Shown here piece after piece: positions 1-8,616 of a stretch of 64,000 bases of DNA. The DNA is from Rhizobium sp. Q54. GTDB taxonomy: Bacteria; Pseudomonadota; Alphaproteobacteria; Rhizobiales; Beijerinckiaceae. Positions within the stretch are counted from its first letter, which is position 1. The number at the start of each line of letters is the position of its first letter. The DNA lies in NCBI GenBank assembly GCA_945878875.1, contig CAMCUC010000004.1, positions 1 to 64,000 on the forward strand, given 5' to 3'. The translations under genes and the position numbers were made by a program. The notes under the pieces were generated by a model. The model had not been told where the DNA came from and did no database searches. It worked only from the letters and a program-made list of their open reading frames with translations.

Positions 1-38
1 CGCGCAGTGCGAGCTGATCGTATTGTGTTCCCATCGCA

Positions 39-60
39 GCAACACCTTAGCAGGTGTTGC
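39..60. terminator. Short hairpin at the left edge
   Basis: Nine-base arms at 39-47 (gcaacacct) and 52-60 (aggtgttgc) are perfectly complementary around a 4-base loop. No T tract follows on either strand, so this is a hairpin that may end an unseen gene to the left rather than a proven intrinsic terminator. Confidence 0.3.
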
Positions 61-84
61 ACTTGTCTCGTGAACCCAAGCCAC

Positions 85-136
85 CCACGGCAGGCGACGA
101 GTTCGCGGCCTGCCGTGGATGGCCGCCTTCGCGACC
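85..136. repeat. REP-like intergenic element, family A
   Basis: The arms ccacggcagg (85-94) and cctgccgtgg (109-118) form an inverted repeat. The 33 bases at 104-136 recur exactly, in reverse complement, at 37665-37697. The core cctgccgtgg also appears at 8112-8121 beside a second palindrome type. This looks like a dispersed non-coding repeat upstream of the first gene. Confidence 0.6.
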
Positions 137-215
137 ATGACACACCCCCACCATTGTCATCCCCCCGCGCCTGAGGTAGCCAAGAGGCAACAAACATCCC
201 GGGGAGGACACGCCA

Positions 216-1937
216 TTGGCCATCAACACAATCGAATCCGGCACCATCGCCGACGCCTATATTGAGCTGCTGGTGGATCGCGGCATAGAGTTTCTGTTCG
301 CCAATGCGGGCACGGATTTCGCGCCGCTGATTGAGGCTCTGGCCAAGTTCGAGGCGCAGGGGCGCCAGGTTCCCAAGCCCATCGTCGTGCCGCATGAGAA
401 CGTCGCGGTTCATATGGCTTTGGGGCATTATTTGCAGAGCGGGCGCCCGCAATTGGTGATGGTCCACGTCAACGTCGGCACGGCCAATTCCATGTGCGGG
501 CTCATCAACGCGTGGCGCGGCAATCTGCCGGTGATCTTCACCTCCGGGCGCACGCCCTATAGCGAAGAAGGCAATGTGCCGGGCGGGCGCTCGGGCGAAA
601 TTCACTGGCCGCAGGAAATGCGTGATCAGGGCGCGATGGTGCGCGAGATTGTGAAATGGGATTACGAAGTCCGCAATTCGCAGACGCTTGAGGCCGCCGT
701 CGACCGTGCGATAAATCTGGCCATGACCGAACCCAAGGGGCCGGTTTATCTGTCGCTGCCGCGCGAAGTTTTGGCCGAGCCCATCGTCAATTTCAGCTAT
801 GCCTCGCCCTCGCGACATAGCGCCGCCACTGCGCCGTTTCCCGATCTGGACGCTATCGAGCGCGCCGCCGACATCATCGCAAAGGCCGAGAACCCGCTGA
901 TTATCACCGCAAGCTGCGGGCGCGATCGCGATGAGCCTGCGCGTCTGGCTGCATTGGCGGAATTGTTCGCCATTCCTGTTACGCAGCGCAAGCCGCGTTA
1001 TGTGGCGCTCGATAGCGACCATCCGATGCATCTGGGCTACGAGCCCGATCCTTTTCTTGGCGATGCAGACGTAATTCTCGTGCTGGAAGCGGACGTGCCG
1101 TGGATTCCCAACAAGAAGGCGCCACGCGCGGACGCAAAGATCATCCATTTTGGCATCGACCCGCTGTTCACCAATTATCCGTTGCGCGGCTTCCCGTCGG
1201 ATCTTTCGATCACGGGCGCACTGGCGCCGGCTATGGCTGCGTTGACCCATGCGCTGGAGACCCGGCTTGCAGGCGCGCGTGATCGCGTTGAGGCCCGCCG
1301 CAAGCGGCTTGCCGAGCGCCGCGCGACGCAGCGCGAACGCTGGGCGGCCAATCTTGAGAAGGCGCGGCATGAGACGCCTATCAACCCGGCGTGGGTGACG
1401 CATTGTCTCAATGAATTGAAGGGTGAGGACGACATCGTCATCAAGGAAGGCCCGATCACATATGAACATTTGAAACTGAAGAAGCCTGGCACGATGTTCT
1501 TCACGGGCGCCGGCGGCGCGCTGGGCTGGGGCCTTGGCACCGCGCTTGGCATGAAGGCGGCGGCGCCCGACAAGCGCGTGATCTGCTGCGTTGGCGACGG
1601 CGCTTATATGTTCGGCAATCCGCTGCCCGCCCATTACGTTTCAAAGGCCGAAGGCTGGCCGATCCTGACGCTGGTGTTCAACAACGCGATGTGGGGTGCG
1701 GTGAAACGCAACACGCACGAGGTTTACCCCACCGGCTATGCGTCAAAAAGCAATCGCGAACCGCTGACCTATTTCACCGAACATCTGGCTTTCGACAAAG
1801 CGGTGGAAACCGCTGGCGGATATGGCGAGACGGTGAGCGACCCCGCGCAAGTGCCGCACGCGCTGGAACGCGCGATGAAGGTGATCGACGTCGAAAAGCG
1901 TCAGGCGCTGCTGAACATCGTGTGCAAGGGGCCGTAG
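216..1937 (+). CDS. Thiamine-diphosphate-dependent enzyme, acetolactate synthase-like
   Basis: A 573-residue protein with the three-domain layout of ThDP enzymes such as acetolactate synthase and benzoylformate decarboxylase. The cofactor-activating glutamate is probably E61 in PHENVAVHMA. The C-terminal ThDP/Mg motif starts with GDG near residue 460 and ends with NN about 30 residues later. It starts with TTG at 216, seven bases after a strong ggggagga ribosome site. It stands alone, with no small regulatory subunit (ilvH/ilvN) beside it, so a biosynthetic acetolactate synthase role is doubtful. Substrate is unknown; a 2-oxo acid decarboxylase or carboligase is the safe reading. Confidence 0.8.
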   Translation: MAINTIESGTIADAYIELLVDRGIEFLFANAGTDFAPLIEALAKFEAQGRQVPKPIVVPHENVAVHMALGHYLQSGRPQLVMVHVNVGTANSMCGLINAWRGNLPVIFTSGRTPYSEEGNVPGGRSGEIHWPQEMRDQGAMVREIVKWDYEVRNSQTLEAAVDRAINLAMTEPKGPVYLSLPREVLAEPIVNFSYASPSRHSAATAPFPDLDAIERAADIIAKAENPLIITASCGRDRDEPARLAALAELFAIPVTQRKPRYVALDSDHPMHLGYEPDPFLGDADVILVLEADVPWIPNKKAPRADAKIIHFGIDPLFTNYPLRGFPSDLSITGALAPAMAALTHALETRLAGARDRVEARRKRLAERRATQRERWAANLEKARHETPINPAWVTHCLNELKGEDDIVIKEGPITYEHLKLKKPGTMFFTGAGGALGWGLGTALGMKAAAPDKRVICCVGDGAYMFGNPLPAHYVSKAEGWPILTLVFNNAMWGAVKRNTHEVYPTGYASKSNREPLTYFTEHLAFDKAVETAGGYGETVSDPAQVPHALERAMKVIDVEKRQALLNIVCKGP

Positions 1938-1945
1938 GGCGTTCC

Positions 1946-2085
1946 GGAAGCCCGCGGTCCAGTTAGCGCCCCTTGGACCGCGGGCGGCCTCGCCCGCATC
2001 CTTCACGCTGCCGGTGTTCGGGACAGCTGCTTAAGGCAGAAACCTGCGGCTTGCGCCGTTTTGCGGGCGAGGCTGCCCGCGGTCC
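1946..2085. repeat. REP-like intergenic elements, family B, three half-sites
   Basis: Three copies of a GC-rich motif lie between convergent-free genes: ggaagcccgcggtcc at 1946-1960, a 23-mer at 1975-1997, and its near-perfect inverted partner at 2063-2085 (one mismatch in 23). The long arms could fold into a large hairpin around a 65-base loop. The same motif (gcgggctgg-a-gcccgcggtcc) recurs at 4853-4908 and 46860-46881. Confidence 0.6.
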
Positions 2086-2270
2086 GTGGAGAGACCCTTT
2101 GGGCTTCCAGCCAGAAACTTCCCAAGCTCTGCCATTGTGTAATTAAATAATTACGATTGTTGCAAAAGCACGAAATCATGCAATACTCACAGTTACGTTT
2201 AGCGTGGCCGTGGAGTATGCCATTGACGCTGGGGAGTTCGCATCGGGAAGGCGTCCGCCTATTCAGCGCG

Positions 2271-3923
2271 ATGTTGGCGAAAGCGCGTCCCTGGAACGTG
2301 TGGGCAGGGCCCGGTATTGCGGCGGCGCCTGTTCTGGCGCTGGGCTTTTTACTCACCTTCGCCTCATGGCGGTCTGTTTCGAGCGCCGATACGCAGGCTG
2401 GGGCTGAGCGGTTTGCGTTTATTGCCGCCAAATTTCATGACGCCATAGCAAGTCATCGGCAGGTGCATGCGCAGGAGCTGCTCGCCTCTGTAGCGTTGGT
2501 GCAAACACTTGGTGCCATCACCGCCGCTCAATGGCGCTCCATGTACGAACATCTGCGCGTCAGCGAACGGCATGCGGGCATTCAGGGTCTGGGATTTGTA
2601 GAGCTGGTGCAGGCGCACAATCGCGACGACCATGAGGAAGGCCTTCGCGCGCAGGGCTTCTCGAAGTATACTATCCATCCCCCCGGCGAACGTGAGGCCT
2701 ACGCCAGCGTCGCCTATATGGAGCCCGATCACGTTCGCATCCCGCGCGTTCACGGCTTCGATATGTTCACCGATCCGGTGCGGCGCGCGGCGATGGAGTT
2801 GGCGCGCGATACGGGCAAGGTCGCCACTACCGGGCGCGTGACGCTGTTTCACGACAAGGAGCTCGCGACCGGCTTTCTGCTTTACCTCCCGGTTTATGGG
2901 CCGATGGGGATGGGCCCCGACATTGAAAAGCGCCGTCGCGCGCTGCGCGGGTTTGTTTTTTCGCCCGTACGCACAGCGGATTTCTTTGAGGAGATCGCGG
3001 CCAGCTTTGAGGCGAACCTTGGCTACAATCTTGCGGTTGAGGTGTTCGATGGCGCTGAGGCTGGTCCAAAATCCCGGATCTTCGAGCGTAAAGTCTCACA
3101 GACGCGGGATGGCGCCCTGACGCATGTTGGTGCGTACGATCTTTTCGACCGGCCCTGGACCGTGCGGATCACCGCGCTGCCAAAGTTTGAGGCGAAACCC
3201 GACCGGCGCACGGGCCTCACGATTGCGCTTGCTGGCGGCGCCATTACGCTGCTGATGGGGGCGCTGGCGGCCTCCACGGCCTCGCGCAATCGCGCACAAC
3301 AGGACATCGCCAGCAACAAGGATATGATTGCGCGCGAGCTGTCCCATCGCGTCAAGAACCTGCTGTCCGTCATTCAATCCGTGGCCTCGCGCAGCTTTTC
3401 GGAAGGGCGGTCGCTGCCAGAGGCAAGGCGCGTGTTCGCGGACCGCATCGCGGCGCTGGCTCGGGTTCACTCGGCGCTTGTGGACGCGCAATGGTCGGGC
3501 GCGATGCTGCACGATCTGGTCAACGGCGAACTCGCGCCTTTCGGCGCCCGCGTCATCGCGGTTGGGCCTGCGGTGCATGTGAATGCGCAAATGTCGCAGC
3601 ATCTGGCGATGGCGCTGCACGAGCTGGCCACCAACGCCGTCAAGTATGGCGCGCTTTCACAAGCCTCGGGATCTGTGCGCGTTGAATGGCGGGTGTTCTC
3701 TCGCGAGGAAGAACAAAGGTTCAGGCTTTGCTGGCGCGAAACCGGCGGTCCGCCGGTGTGCAAGCCGGCGCGCGAGGGCTTTGGCCAGAAGCTGCTGCGC
3801 CGCCTGCTGGGCTCGGCGCTCTCGGCGCAGCCCACCATTGAATATGCGCCGGAAGGGCTGCGCTACAGGTTCGAATGCGAGTTATCGCGCATCGGGACGT
3901 TGCCGGTTTTCAAGAAAGTCTAG
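2271..3923 (+). CDS. Membrane sensor histidine kinase, CHASE + HWE type
   Basis: A predicted signal-sensing kinase. From the chosen ATG a membrane segment spans about residues 13-28, then an extracytoplasmic CHASE domain (motifs ALVQTLGAI, GLGFVELV, GYGFDMFTDPVRRAAM-like region), a second membrane segment near residue 320, and a catalytic part. ELSHRVKNLLSVIQ holds the phospho-accepting His, ALHELATNAVKYG is the N box, and CWRETGG matches the W-x-E signature of HWE kinases. There is no PAS or receiver domain and no response regulator next to it. Upstream in-frame starts at 2157 (TTG), 2178 and 2217 are possible; none has a good ribosome site, and 2271 places the membrane segment sensibly. The ligand is unknown. 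Confidence 0.78.
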   Translation: MLAKARPWNVWAGPGIAAAPVLALGFLLTFASWRSVSSADTQAGAERFAFIAAKFHDAIASHRQVHAQELLASVALVQTLGAITAAQWRSMYEHLRVSERHAGIQGLGFVELVQAHNRDDHEEGLRAQGFSKYTIHPPGEREAYASVAYMEPDHVRIPRVHGFDMFTDPVRRAAMELARDTGKVATTGRVTLFHDKELATGFLLYLPVYGPMGMGPDIEKRRRALRGFVFSPVRTADFFEEIAASFEANLGYNLAVEVFDGAEAGPKSRIFERKVSQTRDGALTHVGAYDLFDRPWTVRITALPKFEAKPDRRTGLTIALAGGAITLLMGALAASTASRNRAQQDIASNKDMIARELSHRVKNLLSVIQSVASRSFSEGRSLPEARRVFADRIAALARVHSALVDAQWSGAMLHDLVNGELAPFGARVIAVGPAVHVNAQMSQHLAMALHELATNAVKYGALSQASGSVRVEWRVFSREEEQRFRLCWRETGGPPVCKPAREGFGQKLLRRLLGSALSAQPTIEYAPEGLRYRFECELSRIGTLPVFKKV

Positions 3924-4789
3924 ACATCCAGCTTCCTGCCCATGCGTCCGGCCAGCTCCTGAATGTATTGCCACGCCGTGCGGCCAGACCGGGCGCCGCG
4001 CGTCGTCGCCCATTCGAGCGATTCAGCGCGGATGATCTCGCGCTTTTCGTCGAGCCCGAAATGGGCCGCGTAGCCAAACACCATGGCGAGGTAATCGTCC
4101 TGGCTGCATTTATGAAAGCCCAGCCACAGGCCGAAGCGATCCGACAGCGAGACCTTTTCCTCAACCGCCTCGCCGGGATTGATGGCGGTCGAGCCTTCGT
4201 TCTCCATCATGTCGCGCGGCAGCAAATGGCGACGATTCGACGTAGCGTAGAACAGCGCGTTTGACGGGCGCCCCTCAATGCCGCCCTCCAGCACCGCCTT
4301 CAGCGATTTGTAGGTCGTGTCCTGCGCATCGAACGATAGATCGTCGCAGAAAATCAGCACCCGCACCGGGGCGTGGCGCAAATGGTTCATGAGGGCGGGC
4401 AGGCTCTCGATGTCTTCGCGGTGAATCTCGACCAGTTTCAGCGCCTCACTGGCTGGCAGGCTCTTGTTGATCTGCGCGTGGACAGCCTTCACCAGGGAGG
4501 ACTTGCCCATGCCGCGCGCGCCCCAGAGCAAAGCGTTGTTGGCGGGCAGGGCTTTTGCAAAACGCTCTGTGTTCTCGTGCAAAAGATCGCGCACCCGGTC
4601 GACGCCTTTCAGCAGCGCCATATCCACCCGGTTGACGCGCAGCACGGGGGAGAGCCCTTGCGGCGCGGCGTGCCAGACGAAGGCGTCGGCGATGGAGAAA
4701 TCAATCGCGGCGGGAGAGGGAGGCGCCAAACGCTCCAGCGCATTGGCGATGCGCGTGAGCAAAGCGAGCTGATCTGCGGGCAGGGTCAT
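3920..4789 (-). CDS. DUF815-family AAA+ ATPase
   Basis: A 289-residue P-loop ATPase of the DUF815 family. Visible motifs are a Walker A GARGMGKSSLV near residue 90, a Walker B VLIFCDDLSFD, and the sensor-type segment LFYATSNRRHLLPRD, followed by the family signature SLSDRFGLWLGFH. The biochemical role of DUF815 proteins is not established. It converges on the sensor kinase and the two stop codons overlap in a shared ctag (3920-3923). ATG at 4789 is preferred over an in-frame TTG at 4804; neither has a strong ribosome site. Confidence 0.8.
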   Translation of the reverse strand: MTLPADQLALLTRIANALERLAPPSPAAIDFSIADAFVWHAAPQGLSPVLRVNRVDMALLKGVDRVRDLLHENTERFAKALPANNALLWGARGMGKSSLVKAVHAQINKSLPASEALKLVEIHREDIESLPALMNHLRHAPVRVLIFCDDLSFDAQDTTYKSLKAVLEGGIEGRPSNALFYATSNRRHLLPRDMMENEGSTAINPGEAVEEKVSLSDRFGLWLGFHKCSQDDYLAMVFGYAAHFGLDEKREIIRAESLEWATTRGARSGRTAWQYIQELAGRMGRKLDV

Positions 4790-4852
4790 GACGGTCCCGT
4801 TCAAGAGGAGATAACGGCGTTTTGTCTAGCCCGGCTGCTGCCCTGCGTCCAT

Positions 4853-4908
4853 GCGGGCTGGAAGCTCGCGGTCCGAAGGGGGGCATGGACCGCCGACTTC
4901 CAGCCCGC
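4853..4908. repeat. REP-like intergenic element, family B
   Basis: An inverted pair, 4853-4874 and 4887-4908, differing at a few central positions, separated by 12 bases. Same motif as 1946-2085 and 46860-46881. It lies between the divergently oriented ATPase and yajC genes. Confidence 0.55.
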
Positions 4909-5038
4909 AAAACGGCGCAAGCCATTGCTTTCGTCCATGTGCTCAGGCGCGCCATTGCTTTCGATGCGGGCGTCGGTATAGTCCCCGCCACTTTGGCCGG
5001 CATGATCGCCTGGCTCGTGCTTCGGAGCTATCAAGACC

Positions 5039-5365
5039 ATGAATTTCATCACTCCCGCCTTCGCACAGGCTGCCGGCACCCCCGGGCAGACTGACATGCT
5101 GATGCAGCTCGCACCGTTCGGCATCATCCTTGTCATCATGTACTTCCTGATTCTGCGTCCGCAGCAGAAGCGGGCGAAGGCACATGCCGAAATGATCAAA
5201 GCCGTTCGCCGCGGCGATACGGTGGTGACGTCGGGCGGCTTTATCGGACGCGTGACCAAGGTCATCGACGACCACGAAATCGAAGTTGAGCTGGCGCCCG
5301 AAACGCGCGTGCGGCTACTGCGCGCCATGATCGCCGAAGTGCGCACCAAGGGCGAGCCCGCCTAG
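5039..5365 (+). CDS. yajC: Preprotein translocase subunit YajC
   Basis: A 108-residue protein with one membrane segment (LAPFGIILVIMYFLILRPQ) followed by the family's basic QQKRAKAHAEMIKAVRRGD and a small beta domain (VVTSGGFIGRVTKV). YajC associates with SecDF and the Sec translocon in the inner membrane. It is the first gene of the yajC-secD-secF run, a conserved order. The ATG at 5039 follows a GGAG about 10 bases upstream. Confidence 0.96.
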   Translation: MNFITPAFAQAAGTPGQTDMLMQLAPFGIILVIMYFLILRPQQKRAKAHAEMIKAVRRGDTVVTSGGFIGRVTKVIDDHEIEVELAPETRVRLLRAMIAEVRTKGEPA

Positions 5366-5434
5366 GCTTGCTTGTTGCGTCCAGGCTCTCTTTATGCTCG
5401 CCCTTCCAACGCACGCCCCTGCAGGGACTAACCC

Positions 5435-7042
5435 ATGTTTCGCTTCCCACGCTGGAAAATCGCTTCGATCATAGCTATGACCGTGCTGGCGTTCCTCGTG
5501 ATCGTCCCGAGCTTCCTGGCCAAAGATGTGCGTGAGGGGATTGCCAAAAAGCTTCCCTCATGGGCTCCCTTTTATAGCGTCGTTCTGGGACTGGATCTGC
5601 AAGGCGGTGCGCACATTTTGCTTGAGGTGGACGCCGCCGACGTCGCGCGCACGCAGGTTGAGGCTTTGCGCGACGACGTGCGCCGTATTTTGCGCGAAGA
5701 GCGAATCCGTATCACCGGCGGCATCGGCGGATCGGGACGCACGGTGCAGGTTCGCGTGCCGGACGCTGCTGATCGCCAGAAAGCCATCGCCCGTCTGCGC
5801 ATGCAGGCCCAGCCGGGTGGGGTTAACGCGCTTGGCGCCACGACCCCGCCGACGTTCGAGGTTCGCGACACGGCAGACGGGCTCGTGCAATTGACGCTGA
5901 CCGATCCGGCCGTGCTGGAGCGCGTGCGCCGCGCCGTCGATCAGACTATCGAAGTCATTCGCCGCCGCGTCGATGCGCTTGGCACGACGGAGCCCAACAT
6001 CCAGCGGCAGGGCGCCAATCGCGTGCTTGTTCAGGTGCCCGGACTTGAGGATACCAATCGCCTCAAAGAGCTGTTGGGCACGACGGCGCGGCTTGAATTC
6101 CGCCTTGTGGCCGATCCTGGCTACAATCCCGGCGACATTGATATGCTCAACGAATACGATCGTGAGGGCAATCCGACCGCCTCCTATCCCGTCGAAAAAC
6201 GCGTGATGGTGCAGGGAGAAGACCTCACCGACGCGCAGCCGGGCTTCGATCAGCGCTCGGGCGAGCCGGTCGTCAATTTCCGCTTCAATCTGCGCGGTGG
6301 CCAGCGTTTTGGCGAAGTCACCAGCGCCAACGTCGGCAAGCCTTTCGCCATCGTGCTCGACAACAAGGTGATCTCCGCGCCGCGTATCCTGAGCCCGATC
6401 ACCGGCGGTTCCGGGCAGATTTCGGGCCGCTTCACGGTGCAGCAGGCCAACGATCTTTCGGTGCTTCTGCGCGCAGGCGCCTTGCCCGCCAAGCTCACCA
6501 TCGTTGAAGAGCGCACGGTTGGCCCCGGCCTTGGGCAGGATTCGATTGACGCTGGCCGGACCGCCGCCTATGTCGCAGCCACTCTTGTCGTCACCTACAT
6601 GCTGACGACGTATGGCATCTTCGGCCTGTTCGCCAATATCGCGCTCCTTGTGCATATCGTGATGGTGTTTGCGGGTCTGGTGTTGCTGCAGGCGACGCTG
6701 ACATTGCCGGGCATCGCGGGCATCGTGCTGACGATTGGCATGGCGGTGGACGCCAATGTGCTGATCTATGAACGCATCCGCGAGGAGGGGCGGCTAGGCC
6801 GCTCGATCATCTCGGCGCTGGATGCGGGCTTCAACCGCGCCTTCTCCACCATTGTGGATTCGCAATCGACGACGATGGTCGTCGCCATCATCCTCTATTT
6901 CCTGGGTTCAGGTCCGGTGCGCGGCTTCGCCGTTTCGCTGGCGCTTGGCATCGTGACCACGATTGTTACGGCAGTCACCATGACGCGATTGATGATCGCG
7001 CTCTGGTACCGCTGGTCGCGGCCGACCCGCATTCCGATTTGA
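5435..7042 (+). CDS. secD: Protein translocase subunit SecD
   Basis: A 535-residue inner-membrane protein that with SecF uses the proton gradient to help pull secreted proteins out of SecYEG. The N-terminal membrane segment is followed by the D1 motif GLDLQGGAHILLEVD, a large periplasmic domain, and five C-terminal membrane segments with the D4 motif GMAVDANVLIYERIREE. Length is typical. It lies 69 bases after yajC and its TGA overlaps a potential TTG of secF. Confidence 0.97.
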   Translation: MFRFPRWKIASIIAMTVLAFLVIVPSFLAKDVREGIAKKLPSWAPFYSVVLGLDLQGGAHILLEVDAADVARTQVEALRDDVRRILREERIRITGGIGGSGRTVQVRVPDAADRQKAIARLRMQAQPGGVNALGATTPPTFEVRDTADGLVQLTLTDPAVLERVRRAVDQTIEVIRRRVDALGTTEPNIQRQGANRVLVQVPGLEDTNRLKELLGTTARLEFRLVADPGYNPGDIDMLNEYDREGNPTASYPVEKRVMVQGEDLTDAQPGFDQRSGEPVVNFRFNLRGGQRFGEVTSANVGKPFAIVLDNKVISAPRILSPITGGSGQISGRFTVQQANDLSVLLRAGALPAKLTIVEERTVGPGLGQDSIDAGRTAAYVAATLVVTYMLTTYGIFGLFANIALLVHIVMVFAGLVLLQATLTLPGIAGIVLTIGMAVDANVLIYERIREEGRLGRSIISALDAGFNRAFSTIVDSQSTTMVVAIILYFLGSGPVRGFAVSLALGIVTTIVTAVTMTRLMIALWYRWSRPTRIPI

Positions 7043-7053
7043 ACGGACCAGCC

Positions 7054-7974
7054 ATGCTTCGTTTTCGCCTTGCGCCAGACAACGTCAAACTTGGGTTCAT
7101 GCAGCTTCGCAGCGTGACCTATCCTTTGTCTGCTTTGCTCTCGATACTCTCGGTCGTCGCGTTCCTGACGCTAGGGCTGAATTACGGCATTGATTTTGCC
7201 GGCGGCACCTTGATGGAATTGCGCGCCAAAACCGGGCAGGCCGATCTCGTGAGCCTGCGCGCCCTTGGCGACAAGCTGCAATTGGGCGAAGTCGAGGTGC
7301 AGGCGTTCGGCGAAAACCAGGACGTGACTGTGCGCGTGCGCCTGCAACCGGGTGGTGACGCCGCGCAGCAGGAGATTGTGCAGAAGATACGCGTCGCCGT
7401 TGGCGATAATTACGAGTTCCGCCGCGTCGAAGTTGTGGGGCCTCGCGTCTCCGGTGAGCTGGTGCAATCGGGCACGCTGGGCGTGGTGTTGTCGATTTTG
7501 GCGGTGCTGACCTACCTCTGGTTTCGATATGAATGGCAACTGGCGGTGGCCGCCGTTATCGCGACGATGCACGATCTGTTGCTGACCATGGGCTTTTTCG
7601 CGATCACTCGGCTTGAGTTCAACATCACGTCCATCGCCGCCATTTTGACCATCGTCGGTCTCTCGCTGAACGAAACCGTGGTGATTCTGGATCGCATTCG
7701 CGAAATGCTGCGCAAGTACAAGCGCATGCCAATGCCCGAGATCATTGACACCTCGATCAACGCCGTGCTTTCGCGCACGATCATGACGTCAACCACGACG
7801 CTGATGGCGCTTGCAGCGCTGGCGTTCTTCGGCGGTCACGTCATCCAGTCGTTCTCGCTCGCGATGATGTTTGGGATGGTGATTGGCGCCTATTCGTCGA
7901 TCTTCATCTGCTCCCCGATCTTGATCTACCTTGGCGCGCCGTCGCAGGCTGAGCCGGAGAAGAACGGGAATTAG
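7054..7974 (+). CDS. secF: Protein translocase subunit SecF
   Basis: A 306-residue partner of SecD. It shows the family motif LNYGIDFAGGTLMELR near the N terminus, a periplasmic domain with VEVVGPRVSGELV, and the membrane motif GLSLNETVVILDRIREMLRK, which corresponds to the D4-type region of SecD. ATG at 7054 is used. An in-frame TTG at 7039 overlaps the secD stop (ttga) and would add five residues, so translational coupling is possible. Confidence 0.96.
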   Translation: MLRFRLAPDNVKLGFMQLRSVTYPLSALLSILSVVAFLTLGLNYGIDFAGGTLMELRAKTGQADLVSLRALGDKLQLGEVEVQAFGENQDVTVRVRLQPGGDAAQQEIVQKIRVAVGDNYEFRRVEVVGPRVSGELVQSGTLGVVLSILAVLTYLWFRYEWQLAVAAVIATMHDLLLTMGFFAITRLEFNITSIAAILTIVGLSLNETVVILDRIREMLRKYKRMPMPEIIDTSINAVLSRTIMTSTTTLMALAALAFFGGHVIQSFSLAMMFGMVIGAYSSIFICSPILIYLGAPSQAEPEKNGN

Positions 7975-8010
7975 GGAGCAGGCAGCAGGTTTTAGGGTTG
8001 CGATGGAGCC

Positions 8011-8144
8011 GTCATCCCGGCGAAGGCCGGGATCCACGACACGCCGTTTGCTCAGAGTTGTGCCAGGCCTCTCGTTGACTGCGTATCCTGATTGCCCGCC
8101 CGAGCTTGTAGCCTGCCGTGGGTCCCGGCCTTCGCCGGGATGAC
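8011..8144. repeat. REP-like inverted pair, family A
   Basis: The 27-base arms 8011-8037 and 8118-8144 are reverse complements with one mismatch; each arm is itself a palindrome (cccggcgaaggccggg). A related copy lies at 37714-37739. The right arm is preceded by cctgccgtgg, the core of the element at 85-136. The roughly 255-base gap between secF and the next gene holds little else. Confidence 0.7.
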
Positions 8145-8229
8145 GCGCACTTAGCTTTCGGCATACCTTGACTTGAATCTCATTATTTCTACCCAATAAT
8201 CGCCAGCCACTTCACCCCCAAAGCGCCCC

Positions 8230-8616
8230 ATGACCAACCCGGCATACGAAGGCTTCCTCCCTGGTCTGCATCCCATCGAGGGATACGGCGCAGGCGGCTT
8301 TCGGTTTGCGGGCATGTCGCATCGCGGGTCGCTTCTGGTTACGCCGGCGGGGCTGCGCGCAATCAGCCCTGTGCGCGTGGGGGAACTCGACGCTTCCGCG
8401 CTGGCGCCCTTGCTGGACGAGCCGCGCGGCGCAATTGATTTGCTGGTGCTGGGCACGGGGCACAGCCTTGTGCCGCCGCCGCGCGCTTTGCGGGAATTGT
8501 TGCGGGCGGCTGGCATTGGAATAGATCCGATGGCGACCGGCCATGCAGTGTCGACCTACAACATACTGCTGGCGGAGGGCCGCAAGGTGGCAGCCTTGTT
8601 TCTGGCGGCGTCATGA
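8230..8616 (+). CDS. Mth938-like (DUF498, NDUFAF3-like) domain protein
   Basis: A 128-residue single-domain protein of the Mth938/DUF498 fold. Characteristic segments are IEGYGAGGFRFAG, GSLLVTPAGLRAI and LLVLGTGHSLVPPPRALRE, with GHAVSTYNILLAEGRKVAA near the end. The mitochondrial relative NDUFAF3 helps assemble respiratory complex I; whether the bacterial protein does so is not known. Its last codon overlaps the next start (atga at 8613-8616), indicating a two-gene operon. Its neighbour is related to NDUFAF6, another complex I assembly factor, so the pairing is suggestive. Confidence 0.88.
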   Translation: MTNPAYEGFLPGLHPIEGYGAGGFRFAGMSHRGSLLVTPAGLRAISPVRVGELDASALAPLLDEPRGAIDLLVLGTGHSLVPPPRALRELLRAAGIGIDPMATGHAVSTYNILLAEGRKVAALFLAAS

